Source: Candidatus Halocynthiibacter alkanivorans
GTDB lineage: Bacteria > Pseudomonadota > Alphaproteobacteria > Rhodobacterales > Rhodobacteraceae
NCBI RefSeq assembly: GCF_003333265.1
Contig: NZ_QOLB01000160.1
Span: 1-34,219, forward strand
DNA: 34,219 nt
Direction: 5' to 3'
In this document: positions 33,273 through 34,219 of the stretch, one piece after another
Layout: each line of letters opens with the position of its first letter
How positions within the stretch are numbered: the first letter of the stretch is position 1
Made by a program: the position numbers and the translations under genes
Notes under the pieces: generated by a model
Database searches by the model: none
What the model was told of the DNA's origin: nothing
What the model saw: only the letters and a program-made list of their open reading frames with translations

Positions 33273-33758
33273 TCAATCATCTTCGGTTGGCGAGAACAAA
33301 TGCAGCGGTGGGCCTGCGCTTCGGATCGTTTTGGTCACGATGTAGGAATAGTAGCGCGCAACATCACCAGTGGCCTCCAGCACCGTTTCAATAAGATCCT
33401 GATAGGCTGCTATCGTCGGCGCGACGACCTGGATCAGGTAGTCATACCCGCCGCCAATCGCCCAACACCCGGTGATTTCGGGATGCCTGCCAATGGTACG
33501 TTCAAATGATTGAAACCGCGCCATCGCATGTGAATCCAGCTCGATGGTGACGAAAACAGTCACAGCGCCCGGCAGTTTGCGTAGGTTTATTTCTGCGCGA
33601 TAGCCTGAAATCAACCCGGAGTTCTCCAGGCGCCGCAGCCGTTCCCAGCAAGGCGACGGTGACAAGCCGACTTTTTCCGCCAACGCAGACTTCGTAATCC
33701 GCCCGTTGTCGGACAATACCCGAAGTATATTGAAATCAATGCGATCCAGTTTGAACAT
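33273..33758 (-). CDS. Lrp/AsnC family transcriptional regulator (DoeX-like)
   Basis: This 161-residue regulator has its HTH at residues 1-60 (FKLDRIDFNILRVLSDNGRI, LAEKVGLSPSPCWERLRRLE) and a C-terminal RAM/effector domain (VTVFVTIELDSHAMARFQSF, WAIGGGYDYLIQVVAPTIAA). LSPSPCWERLRRL is the typical Lrp recognition helix. The gene leads the leftward series with the aldehyde dehydrogenase (109-base gap). It fits the AsnC that accompanies ectoine catabolic genes, but in this window the ectoine hydrolase, transporter and EnuR regulator are not present. Confidence 0.9.
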   Translation of the reverse strand: MFKLDRIDFNILRVLSDNGRITKSALAEKVGLSPSPCWERLRRLENSGLISGYRAEINLRKLPGAVTVFVTIELDSHAMARFQSFERTIGRHPEITGCWAIGGGYDYLIQVVAPTIAAYQDLIETVLEATGDVARYYSYIVTKTIRSAGPPLHLFSPTEDD

Positions 33759-34000
33759 ATGTGATCTATATCGTTGCGCCTGATTGGGTTCAATGAATGA
33801 AACCCGCTACGGGTAAACACGACTGAAAATCCGTATCTAAGCTAGCTCCGAATGCCATTTTGGTCGTGATAGTATGAACCTGACCTCCACCTTTTGGTTC
33901 GAGAGAATTTCAACGTAGCGATTTGTGATGCCTCAATATCTGCTATTGGCCAGCCCATCAGTTTTTAAGTTGCAGCTATTGCTATGGGTCCTCGACTGGT
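33759..34000. other. Spacer upstream of the AsnC gene
   Basis: It presumably holds the asnC promoter. A short GGGTT/AACCC hairpin near 33785-33805 is the only structure seen. No gene was recognised. Confidence 0.4.
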
Positions 34001-34074
34001 CTTGTCCCGATTCAGTTCCGGTCTCTTTCGAGCGATATTCGCAATGAAGGAGACCGGAACTGAATCGGGACAAG
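34001..34074. repeat. Perfect 25-bp inverted repeat with 24-base spacer
   Basis: The arms 34001-34025 (starting CTTGTCCCGATTCAGTTCCG) and 34050-34074 (ending CTGAATCGGGACAAG) are exact reverse complements, and pairing extends partly inward. It ends immediately before the truncated IS3 transposase frame. It may be IS-end sequence in inverted duplication or a small MITE-like insertion. No flanking target-site duplication was seen. Confidence 0.7.
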
Positions 34075-34075
34075 A

Positions 34076-34219
34076 TCAAACATTGCGCCCAGCGTTCTGG
34101 ATCAGGATTTCTCGGCAGGTGCCACGAACCAAAAGTGGGCTGGTGATATCTCCTATATCTGGACGGGCGAAGGCTGGTTGTACCTGGCGGTCATTCTCGA
34201 CCTTTACTCCCGCCGTGTG
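34076..34219 (+). mobile_element. IS3-family transposase fragment (OrfB integrase core), continues past window
   Basis: The open frame reads [20 protein letters not shown], then [20 protein letters not shown] and LDLYSRRV at the window edge. This is the start of the rve/DDE domain of IS3-group OrfB, including the first catalytic Asp in GDIS. The upstream part of OrfB, and OrfA, are absent. A TGA lies in this frame at 34061, inside the inverted repeat, so the gene is truncated on its left. Confidence 0.85.

Overview
The window looks like a chromosomal segment of an alphaproteobacterium, most likely a marine Rhodobacteraceae (Roseobacter-group) strain. Three things suggest this: a rhizobial/alphaproteobacterial-type L-rhamnose locus (rhaRSTPQUK with divergent rhaDI), an AsnC-aldehyde dehydrogenase-aminotransferase block arranged like the one following ectoine-degradation genes in Ruegeria, and the abundance of ABC importers. 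This assignment is inferred from gene content only; no rRNA or complete tRNA gene is present.

Layout. (1) 1-4162: the 5' part of a branched-chain amino acid/amide-type ABC importer (LivM partial, LivH, Tat-exported binding protein) on the minus strand, divergent from an RpiR/SIS regulator. Four GAAT...ATTC palindromes lie between them. (2) 4163-5611: an integration scar with a tRNA-3'-end-like tail, 12-nt phased TGGGGGT repeats, a deletion-fused tyrosine recombinase remnant and a dispersed intergenic repeat. (3) 5612-16184: a complete L-rhamnose regulon. RhaS/RhaT/RhaP/RhaQ import the sugar, RhaU interconverts anomers, RhaI isomerises, RhaK phosphorylates, and the aldolase-dehydrogenase fusion RhaD cleaves the sugar phosphate and probably oxidises the lactaldehyde. 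The DeoR-type RhaR probably acts at a 21-bp inverted repeat (20/21) in the divergent promoter. (4) 16185-22054: accessory pairs: LysR with an Old Yellow Enzyme, a WYL regulator with an EamA exporter, and a PPOX-like flavoprotein. (5) 22055-26233: a 1031-residue HYR-repeat autotransporter-like surface protein, then a decayed IS30 transposase between two copies of the dispersed repeat. (6) 26234-28762: a GcvA-like LysR divergent from a translationally coupled Fe(II)/2OG dioxygenase and an HD-domain protein. This is an architecture like PhnY*/PhnZ phosphonate oxygenases but with different substrate-region motifs. (7) 29109-33758: AsnC/Lrp regulator, aldehyde dehydrogenase, class III aminotransferase and M20 deacylase, resembling the lower ectoine/diaminobutyrate pathway. 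(8) 33759-34219: a 25-bp perfect inverted repeat abutting a truncated IS3-family transposase.

The best candidate for unexplored biochemistry is the LysR/2OG-dioxygenase/HD-oxygenase module. The most striking non-coding signals are the rhamnose divergent operator, the GAAT-palindrome array, and an interspersed repeat seen at least five or six times in the intergenic spaces.
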